Below, in pieces: positions 1-8,279 of a stretch of DNA of 64,000 nt. Source of the stretch: Methanosaeta sp. PtaU1.Bin060. Its GTDB lineage: Archaea; Halobacteriota; Methanosarcinia; Methanotrichales; Methanotrichaceae. The stretch is from assembly GCA_002067365.1 (NCBI GenBank), contig MVRK01000029.1, forward strand, positions 41,716 to 105,715, in the 5' to 3' direction. The first letter of the stretch is position 1. Every line of letters begins with the position of its first letter. The notes beneath the pieces are model-generated. The model was not told the DNA's origin. It saw only the letters and a list, made by a program, of their open reading frames with translations, and ran no database searches. Both the position numbers and the translations under genes were made by a program.

Positions 1-720
1 GGCGAGACGCTCCACAGGATATTTGGGAGTTCCTTCGGCGAGAGGTTCGGGGCCGGTACGGCGCTTTTCGCAGGCAATATCCTCTACGCCCTCGGCCTAC
101 AGGCCGTCCTGGAGTCGGGGTTCGAGAGCGATGAGATCGCGAAGGTCGCGAGGCTTTTCGCCTCTGAGTTCAGGGATGTCAACGAGAGCCAGATCCTGGA
201 TCAGCTCTTCGAGCACAAGGAGCCTAGCGCTGCCGAGTGGGACGTCATGGCAAGCAAGAGAGCCTCGTCGCTCTTCAGGGCGTCGCTGCTCGCGGGAGCC
301 ATCCTCGCCCGGGCACCCGAAGAGGATATCGAGAAGCTGGCGCAGGCGGGCGAGCACATCGGATACGCCTTCGACATTCAGGATGACATCATCGACACCT
401 TTGCCACCAAGGAGCAGTACGGTCGCGATCCCTGCGGGGATATCTCGAAGCGGAAGAAGCCGCTGCATATAGTCCTGGCCCTGGAGAGGGACCGCAGCCT
501 GGCGGCGCTCTTGGGCAGAGGCCCTGCCGGGATAAATGTGGAGGAGATCCAGGGCCTGATAAGGGACTCGGGCGCTCTGGAGGCTGCGAAGTCAATATCC
601 AGGGAGCACGCGATGAAGGCCGAGATGCTGATCCTTCAAACGGGCATGAGCGACGATGCCAAGGACTTCTTCGTCTCATTCATCAGGTACGTCGGCGAGA
701 GCCTCGATTGGTACAAGTGA
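1..720 (+). CDS. Polyprenyl (geranylgeranyl/farnesyl) diphosphate synthase, 3' part
   Basis: The reading frame is open from the first base of the window, so the 5' end lies outside it; about 239 residues are present. The second aspartate-rich motif of trans-prenyltransferases is visible as DIQDDIIDTF, followed by a GRDPCGDISKRKKP segment that matches the usual conserved GKxxxxDIxxxKxT region. The first DDxxD motif must lie upstream. The enzyme condenses isopentenyl diphosphate with allylic diphosphates to make C15/C20 chains for archaeal ether lipids. It acts in the same pathway as the geranylgeranyl reductase at 13574-14755. An internal ATG at 247 exists but is not a credible start, because family-typical sequence continues upstream of it. 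Chain length specificity cannot be judged without the N-terminal half. Confidence 0.88.
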   Translation, partial: GETLHRIFGSSFGERFGAGTALFAGNILYALGLQAVLESGFESDEIAKVARLFASEFRDVNESQILDQLFEHKEPSAAEWDVMASKRASSLFRASLLAGAILARAPEEDIEKLAQAGEHIGYAFDIQDDIIDTFATKEQYGRDPCGDISKRKKPLHIVLALERDRSLAALLGRGPAGINVEEIQGLIRDSGALEAAKSISREHAMKAEMLILQTGMSDDAKDFFVSFIRYVGESLDWYK

Positions 721-829
721 TCGCTATTCCCGATGATCTCTCAAGACAGATAAAGCAAAGCGTGAGCTACGTTATTCGTAATATGAAATTATGCGAAAGA
801 TATACCTCGAAAATAAATATAAAAAATCA

Positions 830-837
830 TTTATAGT
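830..837 (+). promoter_or_regulatory. TATA box for a leaderless secreted-protein gene
   Basis: TTTATAGT is centred about 27 bases before the GTG at 861. That is the normal archaeal TATA-to-start-site distance, so the transcript probably begins at the start codon. This supports the choice of GTG 861. Confidence 0.5.
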
Positions 838-860
838 CAGTTGCAGCATAGAGACTTACT

Positions 861-1967
861 GTGCTGAAAGAGCCTTCAGACCTACGAACTGCTCATCTAC
901 TGAGATGGATCTGCCTAGCCGCAGGCTTGATTTTGCTGGCCAATCCGGGTTGCTCCTCCGAATATCCCTTTGGGACGAAAGTCCTGCAAGCAGACGCAGA
1001 TGTCGGAAGACCGATTTATGGCATCTCTGCTGATGCATCAGTCGGTTATTGGGATACGGGAACGCCAGGATATGACGAAACAGATCCCGTGTACCTGCAC
1101 ATATCTGCACAAGGCTGCAGTGCCACACGCTCCGGCGACATTCGCCTCACCTCTTTCGAGGGCCATCCCGCAGGTTCGAAGATAGAGCCCCAGGACGATG
1201 ACTCGAATCAGCCATTGACGCCTATGGCGGCTACAATCAGATATCTTAACCTGCATGGCAGTCAGGCATACGATCTCGAAGATCCGGTCTACTTGCATCA
1301 GGGCGCTTGGAATTGTGTTGATGTTCAAGGGGCCGGAAGCGCGATGACATATGCAGATCAAGATCCCGATCCGCATCTCGACAAAGAGGCCTCTGCAAGT
1401 GATTTCGCTGAGCGGCTTCCTTACAGGGATCGCGGCATCTTCATCGCTGGGGCGAGATGCATCTCTTTCACAGATGGTTATAAATTGCTCATTTCGGATC
1501 GGTTTATCGATGTTGCTCCAAAAGCTGCAGGCATGTGGCGGGGATTGATGGTCGAAGTGATTCATGGTCTGAAGGCCGATTATTATCATGCGCTTGGCAC
1601 CTGGTTCGTAAAAATATCGCCTGCCAAGATGAACTCGGAAGGTTCGGATAAATGGGCATATGATGGTGGTGTGGCTTTCTCAGCGACAGAGCTCATCTGC
1701 ACCAATGATATCAGATTGAGCAACTCTGGCGGATTGGCGGCTGGAACGAAGGTGGTGAACTTCGATCCAGATCAAAATAAGATTGTGGCATCTCAAGCCC
1801 TTGTGAGCTTCAGTGCAGAGAATACTGAGGCTGCAAGAATAGGGTACTTCGATGCAAACGGCGACGGCATATACGATTACCCCGATGATGTTTATCTGAA
1901 TTTCCCTGGAAGCGATACAAGCTCTGTAGCGGTCAATAACCTGCGGCTTTCGGGACCGATCCCATAG
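861..1967 (+). CDS. Secreted three-repeat protein with central insertion (paralogue A)
   Basis: I do not recognise a named family. The 368-residue product starts at GTG and has a hydrophobic N-terminal segment (about residues 13-29, RWICLAAGLILLANPG), so export is likely. It then carries three copies of a unit of about 75 residues. Each unit shows a GTKV/GSKI opening with an acidic D-x-D stretch, then YWDTG or YFDANG, then YDxxDxVYL, and finally NDIRL/NNLRL before the next unit. The neighbour at 2234-2944 has the same three units without interruption. In this copy about 100 extra residues (roughly 155-265) sit inside unit 2, between VYLHQG and TNDIRL. The Asp/Asn-rich DANGDGIYDYPDD segment in unit 3 resembles a calcium loop. 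A surface or envelope role is inferred only from the signal sequence and repeats. Confidence 0.72.
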   Translation: MLKEPSDLRTAHLLRWICLAAGLILLANPGCSSEYPFGTKVLQADADVGRPIYGISADASVGYWDTGTPGYDETDPVYLHISAQGCSATRSGDIRLTSFEGHPAGSKIEPQDDDSNQPLTPMAATIRYLNLHGSQAYDLEDPVYLHQGAWNCVDVQGAGSAMTYADQDPDPHLDKEASASDFAERLPYRDRGIFIAGARCISFTDGYKLLISDRFIDVAPKAAGMWRGLMVEVIHGLKADYYHALGTWFVKISPAKMNSEGSDKWAYDGGVAFSATELICTNDIRLSNSGGLAAGTKVVNFDPDQNKIVASQALVSFSAENTEAARIGYFDANGDGIYDYPDDVYLNFPGSDTSSVAVNNLRLSGPIP

Positions 1968-2179
1968 GACATCTCTTGTATTTTGTGCCCCTCTCGCAGC
2001 CTTGCGCAGGCGGAGAGGGCCGACCAGGTTGCACATAATCGTCATCTCATCGCTTAATCCCTCTCTTATTTTTACAGGCGCATCGACCTTGATATCTAAT
2101 ATTTGATTAAATTCTATATTAAATAAATCAAATTCGAAATACATCTCAGATAATATGTAATATATAAATTAAAAAAGTT

Positions 2180-2188
2180 ACTTATACT
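2180..2188 (+). promoter_or_regulatory. TATA box of paralogue B
   Basis: ACTTATACT lies about 27 bases before a predicted transcript start near 2211. This gives a short leader that contains the CGGAG ribosome-binding site at 2219-2223, 10 bases ahead of the ATG at 2234. Confidence 0.45.
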
Positions 2189-2233
2189 ATCATTGCCTTG
2201 CTAATCGTAATAATCTCTCGGAGTGGATTTGGT

Positions 2234-2944
2234 ATGATGACGCTCATGAAAACTGTATTGACAGCCGTCGGCCTGTTGTTCTTGCTCATGGGCCTCGCAG
2301 GCGCTTCAGAATATGCGTTCGGAACGAAGGTATTGCCTGGAGATAGCGATATCGGAAGACCTCTTTTTTCATTGCCAGCAGGAACTACTGTCGCTTTCTG
2401 GGATACGGGTGTTGTGCCAGGATATGACGATTCAGATGTCGTTTACCTCGTGACCCCGCCGGTGGCATCACTTACTGTGAAGGCGAATGATGTGAGGCTT
2501 ACGAGCTTTGGGATGCTTCAGCCAGGCTCAAAGGTGACGCCACTGGATAATGATATCGGCATGCCATTGACGCTGTTTCCATCAGGCTCCTCGATCTGTT
2601 ACCTCGATCTATTTGGAAGCCAAGCTTATGATTTGGGAGACCCTGTTTATGTCCATCGTGGCTCAGCCTTTGTGACCCTCGTCAATGACATCCGGCTGAA
2701 TGTTACATCAGGCTTCGGATTGATGCCCGGCACGAAGCTCTGCGATTTTGAGCCGGACCTCAACAGAGTCATAAGAGCTGCATTGGTGCCCCTGCCGAAG
2801 GCTTCTGGCAGCAGCCTCGCGTTCTTTGATGTAAATGGCAATGGAGTGTACGATTATTGGGATGACGTCTACATGAATGTGCCTGCAGGAGCGCCGGGAG
2901 GCGCTGTCGCAGTGAATAATGTGAGGCTCTCCGGGCCGGTCTAG
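2234..2944 (+). CDS. Secreted three-repeat protein (paralogue B)
   Basis: This is a paralogue of the gene at 861-1967 and has about 236 residues. A TTG at 2198 would extend it, but GGAG at 2220 points to ATG 2234 (or the adjacent ATG 2237). The signal peptide runs to about LAGAS, just before EYAFGTKV. Three uninterrupted units follow, each with G-T/S-K, a D-x-D, a WDTG/LDLFG/FDVNG element, YDxxDxVY and V-x-NDxRL. Unit 3 contains DVNGNGVYDYWDD, an Asp/Asn-rich loop that could bind calcium. The protein has no recognisable enzyme domain. Duplication with later insertion in paralogue A is the simplest history. Export is likely; the function is unknown. Confidence 0.75.
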   Translation: MMTLMKTVLTAVGLLFLLMGLAGASEYAFGTKVLPGDSDIGRPLFSLPAGTTVAFWDTGVVPGYDDSDVVYLVTPPVASLTVKANDVRLTSFGMLQPGSKVTPLDNDIGMPLTLFPSGSSICYLDLFGSQAYDLGDPVYVHRGSAFVTLVNDIRLNVTSGFGLMPGTKLCDFEPDLNRVIRAALVPLPKASGSSLAFFDVNGNGVYDYWDDVYMNVPAGAPGGAVAVNNVRLSGPV

Positions 2945-3036
2945 ATCGAGGTGATTTCAGGGTCTGGCCTCTCTGGTGCAACGGATCAAGCTCAATGCCA
3001 TGCTTGAGGAGAGATTGCGCTCTTCCCCAAAGCGGC

Positions 3037-3097
3037 TTTGCACGTAAAATAGGGTTTTAGGCTGATTTTACGTGCAGACTTCGGGTTTTACGTGCAG
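3037..3097. repeat. Three copies of a TGCACGTAAAA element, two inverted
   Basis: TGCACGTAAAAT (3039-3050) is perfectly inverted at 3065-3076 across a 14-base spacer, and a third copy in the second orientation lies at 3086-3096. The cluster abuts the stop codon of the transposase gene. It could be the left terminus of the mobile element or a transcription terminator. A related 17-base element, GGCTTTGCATGTAAAGT on the minus strand near 8514-8530, matches 3034-3050 at 15 of 17 positions. Confidence 0.6.
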
Positions 3098-4282
3098 GAA
3101 CTCAGGTTGTATCCCATTTTCGTACATCTCATGAATTACCACGGTCAAGTTGTACGCAATAATTTTAGCCAGTAGTTCATTTACTTGAGCAGTTGGATTC
3201 TTGGATTTCAGCGTCTCGCCAAACTTGCGCTTGATGGCTGCATTGGTTGCCTCGATGTTACTCCTCTTATGGTAGTGCTCCATGAACTCATCACGGTTAA
3301 GCTGGAAGTAATGGTACATCTTGCCCCAAAGGGTTGACCCCTTCGCTTTTCCAGTGGCGTTTTTCTTGAAGGGGATGTATGCCTTCCCGCCAGTGTTTGC
3401 CACGTTTTGCAGGTTCATCCTTGATGAGTATGCCAGGTCAGCAGAGACTTCGTTGATGGTGAATCCTTGTGCCGTTTTCCTGACAAGAGGCCCGAACTGA
3501 GGCGAGTCGTTGCTATATGCGTCAGTGATTGCCACGGCAGCAACCACATTAGTTTTGACGCCTGCGCAAAGGTGAGCTTTTACCCATTGATGCTCTTTCT
3601 TTTGTCCATGCTTTGCGCCGTTGTAGGCGCTGAATGTGGTCGTCCTAAATCCAGTTGAATCGACTGCGAAATCAACCTCGATTCCAGCGACAGGTAAAGC
3701 GGAGAGTGTGACTAACTCATGTAGAATGGGCGTTATCTCTGGATTCCTGAAGAGGATAGATGGCTGGTTGAAGTTGGGTGCGTGGCTGATCTGCCCTTTC
3801 TCAGTGGCATTCTGGAAGAGGCTATGGGCGCGCCTGCTCGATAGCTGCGAATAGACTTTCTGGATCGCGCAGAATGTAGACTCTTGGAGAGATAAGCGCG
3901 GTCTGCCCATCGTTTGCTCTGGTTCTGGTATGGCTTTAACCAAGTCTTTCAGCAGCTCGTCAAAGAGCTTGACTTCTGCCTTCTGCGCTGCGTTGTAGGC
4001 ATCCCAGGCTTGTTTGTAGGTTAGATGGACTTTTTCAGTTACGGTTCCCTGTGGGGTGTCCTTCTCGATTTCCAGATAGTAACGTGTCGCTTGAATGTGT
4101 TTGCACTTGCCGCCGCGATAAACAAAATCAGGGCAGGTGCAAGTCATGCCGTTTGGCGTTGCTTTGACTTCATAGACGCCGTTTCCTGATTGGGATTTGA
4201 CTTTGAATGAGTGATCATTAACTTTCTTGACGTTGCCTTGGTCTGCTATTGCTTTGCCCCGATCTTCTCTCATGTCTCGCAT
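3068..4282 (-). CDS. DDE transposase with N-terminal SWIM zinc finger
   Basis: A SWIM-type zinc finger, TCTCPDF then KCKH, opens the protein. A DDE-type transposase core follows with FAVDSTGF, a second Asp in SADLAYSS and a Glu in RSNIEATNAAIKRKFGE. The overall look is that of IS4/IS5-superfamily transposases; the exact IS family is not assigned. The frame is open to a TTG at 4339. The ATG at 4282 lies about 29 bases below a TATA-like GTTATAAAT (4307-4315) on the minus strand, so a near-leaderless start at 4282 is preferred and gives about 404 residues. No clear pair of terminal inverted repeats tightly brackets this gene alone. The gene appears intact. An AbrB-like gene is transcribed divergently. 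Confidence 0.8.
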   Translation of the reverse strand: MRDMREDRGKAIADQGNVKKVNDHSFKVKSQSGNGVYEVKATPNGMTCTCPDFVYRGGKCKHIQATRYYLEIEKDTPQGTVTEKVHLTYKQAWDAYNAAQKAEVKLFDELLKDLVKAIPEPEQTMGRPRLSLQESTFCAIQKVYSQLSSRRAHSLFQNATEKGQISHAPNFNQPSILFRNPEITPILHELVTLSALPVAGIEVDFAVDSTGFRTTTFSAYNGAKHGQKKEHQWVKAHLCAGVKTNVVAAVAITDAYSNDSPQFGPLVRKTAQGFTINEVSADLAYSSRMNLQNVANTGGKAYIPFKKNATGKAKGSTLWGKMYHYFQLNRDEFMEHYHKRSNIEATNAAIKRKFGETLKSKNPTAQVNELLAKIIAYNLTVVIHEMYENGIQPEFLHVKPEVCT

Positions 4283-4372
4283 ACTACAGTATATACCATA
4301 GAAGGTATTTATAACTTGCGCATACTTTGGTATAAACAAAGTTATATACTATGAGTATGCAACGTATGAGGC
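4269..4372. promoter_or_regulatory. Divergent promoter region with GCATAC/GTATGC motifs
   Basis: Two TATA-like elements face away from each other: GTTATAAAT on the minus strand (4307-4315) for the transposase and GTTATATAC (4341-4349) on the plus strand for the AbrB-like gene. Each is placed for a nearly leaderless transcript. GCATAC occurs at 4279 and 4319 and its complement GTATGC at 4355. These are candidate operators for the AbrB-like protein, which would then control both genes. Operator function is inference. Confidence 0.45.
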
Positions 4373-4534
4373 ATGACCGGAAAAGTCACAGTCAAGATTT
4401 ATGCGGTAAAGTCGCGACATACTATTAATCTGCCTAGCGATTTTGTGAGAGACAGCGCGTTTCCGTTTGAGGTAGGAGAGGAGCTAGTGGCAAGAATCGA
4501 GAATAGGAAAGTGATTATCGAGAAGAAGCAATGA
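4373..4534 (+). CDS. AbrB/SpoVT-like small DNA-binding protein
   Basis: This is a 53-residue ORF opening with MTGKVTVKIYAVKSRH. The pattern is that of AbrB/MazE swapped-hairpin domains: short beta strands, then INLPSDFVRDSAFPF, then a final GEELVARIENRKVIIEKK strand pair. The start ATG is about 27 bases after GTTATATAC, so it is probably leaderless. It diverges from the transposase, and its last 20 bases overlap the end of the convergent specificity-subunit gene at 4515. It could regulate the transposase or be an orphan antitoxin-type regulator. The family assignment rests on pattern and length only. Confidence 0.68.
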   Translation: MTGKVTVKIYAVKSRHTINLPSDFVRDSAFPFEVGEELVARIENRKVIIEKKQ

Positions 4535-6005
4535 CTCTATGCGAACTAGATACTATGAGATCTTCAAGTTTTAATATCGTTGCTTTCTCCCGCTTATACG
4601 CATCAGTATATTTCTTTATTGCTTCCAGCGCCGGATTACCAATTTCGTCTTGAATATATCGTGATGGCAGCGGGAATTTTACCAAAGAAAGCTGGTTATC
4701 GTCGATATGGACGACCACCGAACCATAGGTATATCTCTTTACCAACTCACTTCCATAACTGCTTGCCAAGAAGGTGTAGATATAACCCGCATTTGATTCT
4801 TTGCTTGGAACAACTCGTAATATGTCCTCGCTTGCTGACCACCCATCAAAATGTGCGGGAGCTAGAACTGTATTTCCTATCGTTCCGCTACGTGTAATTA
4901 AAATCATGTTTTTATGAAGTACCAATTGTTCTTGAATTCGCTTGCCATGTAGAGTTTTTGAAATGTATTTTACTCGTTCAGGATCAAATTGAAGAATATC
5001 TCCTCCCGATAAGAACGGAATTCCATATTCGTCTTCAACAGGCACTCTTTTAAACCTGCCAGGTAATATTATTCTTTCACTAACTCTCTTGTCTCCCAAT
5101 GTGGTCAATTCTACTGGCGCTGCCTTAAGCCGCTCAACGATTTTGTCAATAAGAGGAGCATGGAATGATGCATCAAGGCGATGTTCCCAGTTATTTATAT
5201 TCAATGAAAATGATCTCAAATCAGAATCATCAGTAAGATATTTCACATACAAATCTTTTAGAGGTGGCAAATTCAAACGCTTATATAATAAATCATTGGC
5301 ACTCGCAAGCAGCTCATACGCCTCATCACGAAGCCTGAAAGCAGTTGCTATATTCTCATTTATTTCTTTTTTTATATTTAATGGTGGGTTTGGGATAAAA
5401 ATCTCTGCGAGATGTCTTGGTTCAATATGCGTTACGACTGATCCATAATTATTCGTTGTAATAAGCTGTTTACCAATTTTTGTTTTCAAAAAAGCATAAA
5501 CATATCCTACATCATCGCTATTGTGGCATTCAATTCTAATGAGGTCGTGTGAGAATATTCTGCCTTTCAAAATATTTGAAACGACGCTACATAAACCAAT
5601 AGTTCCAGAACAAGTAAATACAATTTGACCCTTCTTGAGTTCCAAAGACTCCACTAGATCTTTTGTCGGATTTGCAATGAAGCTCCTTGATCTAGGGATA
5701 AAATCGAGGATTTGAGATGCTGCATAAATTGGAACACCATCTTTGACAAAGATTTTTTTAAATTGATCTGAGCGAAAGTTATATGCACGTTCAGCAAAGC
5801 CACCATCTCCGAATAAGGGTATTTTCGGATATGGACAACCTGCAATTATCTGTCTTGCATTTCTGCCTTCAGCCGCATAAAAAGATGCATCAAGACGTTT
5901 ACCACGCCTAAATATTTCATTTAACTCAATTGATACATGATGCAAACCATCTTTCTGAAAAGACTCTAGGTCTAATTGAACAGTATCTAATAATTGCTTC
6001 ACCAT
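4515..6005 (-). CDS. Type I/IIB-like restriction-modification specificity subunit (HsdS-like)
   Basis: This 496-residue protein is made of two similar halves, as expected for an S subunit with two target-recognition domains. Each half starts with RLDASFY/H, contains a (T/R)SGTIG motif and ends with YGSVVTHIE or YGSVVVHID before a helical spacer. The first half spans roughly residues 35-240 and the second 268-470. The protein would read a bipartite DNA site and guide the methylase-nuclease subunit encoded just upstream. Its start overlaps the end of that gene by 7 bases, so the two are co-translated. Base composition is clearly more AT-rich than flanking housekeeping genes, which suggests horizontal acquisition. 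Confidence 0.88.
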   Translation of the reverse strand: MVKQLLDTVQLDLESFQKDGLHHVSIELNEIFRRGKRLDASFYAAEGRNARQIIAGCPYPKIPLFGDGGFAERAYNFRSDQFKKIFVKDGVPIYAASQILDFIPRSRSFIANPTKDLVESLELKKGQIVFTCSGTIGLCSVVSNILKGRIFSHDLIRIECHNSDDVGYVYAFLKTKIGKQLITTNNYGSVVTHIEPRHLAEIFIPNPPLNIKKEINENIATAFRLRDEAYELLASANDLLYKRLNLPPLKDLYVKYLTDDSDLRSFSLNINNWEHRLDASFHAPLIDKIVERLKAAPVELTTLGDKRVSERIILPGRFKRVPVEDEYGIPFLSGGDILQFDPERVKYISKTLHGKRIQEQLVLHKNMILITRSGTIGNTVLAPAHFDGWSASEDILRVVPSKESNAGYIYTFLASSYGSELVKRYTYGSVVVHIDDNQLSLVKFPLPSRYIQDEIGNPALEAIKKYTDAYKREKATILKLEDLIVSSSHRVIASSR

Positions 6006-8074
6006 TCAATCCCTTCGATCTTTTTCCATTGAAGAAAAGCGTCAGCTATTGCATCGGTTTGATCATCTATAAGTTTCTTCTTAGGAAGATTTGAATAAGT
6101 AATAGTTCCATCGGAGATTTGATCTATCAATAAGCCGTTCGTCTCAGGAACGAGAAGTTCGTTTCCTTCTTTATCACGCCGGAAGAGCGTATTGCCTCGT
6201 TTATCGTGACCTATTTTATCAGCAATAGAGAAAAATATATTATATATTTTCATTTTTCTAGTTTTAATTTCGCTGTCCAACTCTTTTTGAGTCTTTTTTT
6301 GCAGGAACAGCACTGAAGTCTGAGTGCCATTATGAGGTTGGAAAGTGTCTGGATGTAGGTCAACACAAGCCACGACCCTATTGTACTGGATTATCCATTC
6401 ACGAACAGAAGCATATCCCATTCCAGGGGCGCTCAATATACCTCTAGGAAGCACAATCGCCATGTGCCCACCGGGTTTTAAGAATTGCCAGCATCTTTCC
6501 ACAAAAAGAACCTCTGGTGCTCTTGACGATACCAAATTCTCAGTTTTGTAGAGTGCCCCATCTTCGGTCTCGCGCCAAGTATGACCCAAATCGTATTGTT
6601 CCAGGATAGTGGAGTCTTTGATTGGCAATTTCGTCCCGAAGGGCGGATTTGTGACGACGACATCAAAAAGAGCTATGTCTATCGCCTTCCTAATCGATCC
6701 TTCTGGCAAATCGAATAATTTACACAAGCCATCTTTAAGTTCTTTTGACCATTCATGTGGCGGAGCCAAAGAATCCGTTTGAATGATATTTCCACTGCCG
6801 TCATTATTCATTACCATATTCATTTTAGTGGCTTTAACCAAATCGGGATTTATATCAAACCCAAAGAACTGCCTTCGCGCTATTTCTTTTATTCGTTCTC
6901 GAACATTTTCATGTTGCTGCCCCGTCCAATCAGTTCGAGGCTTTCCTGTTGAAGTCTCCATTTCATTTTGCAGGCGAGAAATCGCGTTATTCATCGCAAT
7001 TACTAGGAATCCTCCTGTTCCACATGCGGGATCTAATACACTGGAGTCTATACCAATATCCAACATCTTTATTGCCATTTTAACGATATTCCTCGGCGTG
7101 AAGAATTCGCCACGATCCCCTCTCAGGTTTGCCCCTACCAATTCTTCATAGGCTTTTCCTTTTACATCAATATAGGTATCTAAGAAGCTATATTTTTGTA
7201 GTTCACTAACTACATAGGCGAGGCTACGTGGTTTTAGTTGGATTTCATCAGTTTTGTTGAATATGGTGGGATATCGTTGCTTGACTTTGCCAAAGATTTT
7301 AGCTATGCGCTTTTGTACTGTAAGTTGTCCATCGGGCGAGGAGCGTTCACGACTACTGGCGAAAAATTCTAATGGATATGGTATATTGCGTTCGTCTAGG
7401 ATCTTGCAGAAGATGACTTTTAGCAATTCGAAGAAAGCGGGTTGCTTTTGCATGCCATCCGTTACGTAGATTTGATCATGACATGCCTTGAATGCAAAAA
7501 GTAGGTTGTCTTCGGTCGCAAGCTTTAATGTAGATCGATCGGGCCTATCTAACTCCTCGATAGAACCATCTCTTGATGGTATATCGTTTGGTTCATCCCA
7601 CACCATACGCCCATCAGCGGATTTAACTTTACGGAAAACATGTTTTGCTTTCCCGTTTGTCCACATTCCCCACTCGCAATTGAGACATGAAGACATATAG
7701 GACTTAAGTTGTTCTATGCCCTCCTTTTTATTCATAGGATCGGTTTTTTCGTTTTTACATTCTATTATAATCTTTATGTTTTCCTGGATATTCTTCAATC
7801 CAGCGGGAAAAACGACAACATCCGCTCTTTTCCTCCCTGATCCCAATTTTAGCGAGAACTCAATTGAAATTTGCTCTCGTTTATACTTGTGTTCAATTAC
7901 TAAACGCTTTTCTATATTTTGTCGGATATATTCTTCGGGCGTATCCTTGCGAAATTTGCCATCGATATAATCAGAAATATAGCCATCAGGAATAACAATG
8001 GCTTCGAGAGAGGGTGGAATCCCATCTGCATTTTTAGGTGATATTTCCTTGTTCATCTCAATCGCTTTCCCCAT
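5999..8074 (-). CDS. Fused restriction nuclease and N6-adenine methylase (BcgI-like A subunit)
   Basis: The product has 691 residues. The N-terminal region carries a PD-(D/E)xK nuclease core, RADVVVF with Asp about 85 and IIIECK with Glu 105 and Lys 107. It resembles the HsdR N-terminal domain. A helical region follows, then a gamma-class adenine methylase: RGEFFTP (about 321-327), motif I DPACGTGGF (about 348-356) and catalytic NPPF (about 476-479). There is no helicase motor and no separate HsdR gene in the window. One polypeptide with nuclease plus methylase, paired with a separate two-TRD specificity protein, is the architecture of type IIB BcgI-like systems. A type I methylase variant with HsdR elsewhere remains possible. 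The gene's 5' end overlaps a small upstream gene by 17 bases. Confidence 0.85.
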   Translation of the reverse strand: MGKAIEMNKEISPKNADGIPPSLEAIVIPDGYISDYIDGKFRKDTPEEYIRQNIEKRLVIEHKYKREQISIEFSLKLGSGRKRADVVVFPAGLKNIQENIKIIIECKNEKTDPMNKKEGIEQLKSYMSSCLNCEWGMWTNGKAKHVFRKVKSADGRMVWDEPNDIPSRDGSIEELDRPDRSTLKLATEDNLLFAFKACHDQIYVTDGMQKQPAFFELLKVIFCKILDERNIPYPLEFFASSRERSSPDGQLTVQKRIAKIFGKVKQRYPTIFNKTDEIQLKPRSLAYVVSELQKYSFLDTYIDVKGKAYEELVGANLRGDRGEFFTPRNIVKMAIKMLDIGIDSSVLDPACGTGGFLVIAMNNAISRLQNEMETSTGKPRTDWTGQQHENVRERIKEIARRQFFGFDINPDLVKATKMNMVMNNDGSGNIIQTDSLAPPHEWSKELKDGLCKLFDLPEGSIRKAIDIALFDVVVTNPPFGTKLPIKDSTILEQYDLGHTWRETEDGALYKTENLVSSRAPEVLFVERCWQFLKPGGHMAIVLPRGILSAPGMGYASVREWIIQYNRVVACVDLHPDTFQPHNGTQTSVLFLQKKTQKELDSEIKTRKMKIYNIFFSIADKIGHDKRGNTLFRRDKEGNELLVPETNGLLIDQISDGTITYSNLPKKKLIDDQTDAIADAFLQWKKIEGIEW

Positions 8075-8231
8075 AATGCTCTTTCAGCAAGGATAATATC
8101 GCGTCATCATAAGTTATTTTGGGACTCTCTTTCTCCGTCACTAAATCCACTTTATATCGCTCCAGTCGTCTATAGGTGTCCATTTTAAGGGCAATATTTC
8201 TTTTCGTATTGGCGTCATCATGTGTCCCCAA
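8058..8231 (-). CDS. Small ribbon-helix-helix/VapB-like protein leading the restriction operon
   Basis: This 57-residue ORF starts at TTG 8231 and contains TKRNIALKMDTYRRLERY, a charged linker and ITYDDAILSLLKEH. A beta strand, a helix beginning with a Tyr/Leu-rich face, and a second helix with DAI-x-LL are typical of archaeal VapB-type antitoxins and related DUF7557-like proteins. GGGGTG lies 8 bases before the TTG, and a TATA-like CATATTTAATG lies upstream. The gene overlaps the start of the nuclease-methylase gene by 17 bases, so they are probably translated together. A controller role, delaying restriction until methylation is complete, is plausible but unproven. The ATG at residue 17 is a less likely start. 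Confidence 0.65.
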   Translation of the reverse strand: MGTHDDANTKRNIALKMDTYRRLERYKVDLVTEKESPKITYDDAILSLLKEHYGESD

Positions 8232-8268
8232 GCGTTGTACACCCCGATGTTAATTATTGTGCATTCAT

Positions 8269-8279
8269 CATATTTAATG
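8269..8279 (-). promoter_or_regulatory. TATA box of the restriction-modification operon
   Basis: On the minus strand CATTAAATATG is centred near 8274, predicting a transcript start near 8247. The resulting short leader carries the GGGGTG site used by the TTG at 8231. Confidence 0.45.

Noticed and set aside
97..468. Long open frames opposite or out of frame to the prenyl synthase and to most other GC-rich genes
   Set aside because: They mirror codon composition of the real genes, lack ribosome sites or TATA boxes and show Arg/Ser/Pro-rich, family-free sequence.
5999..8074. Classic type I restriction system with HsdR missing because of a deletion
   Set aside because: The nuclease core is already fused to the methylase, the genes are intact and overlapping, and no helicase remnant is present, so loss of HsdR need not be assumed.
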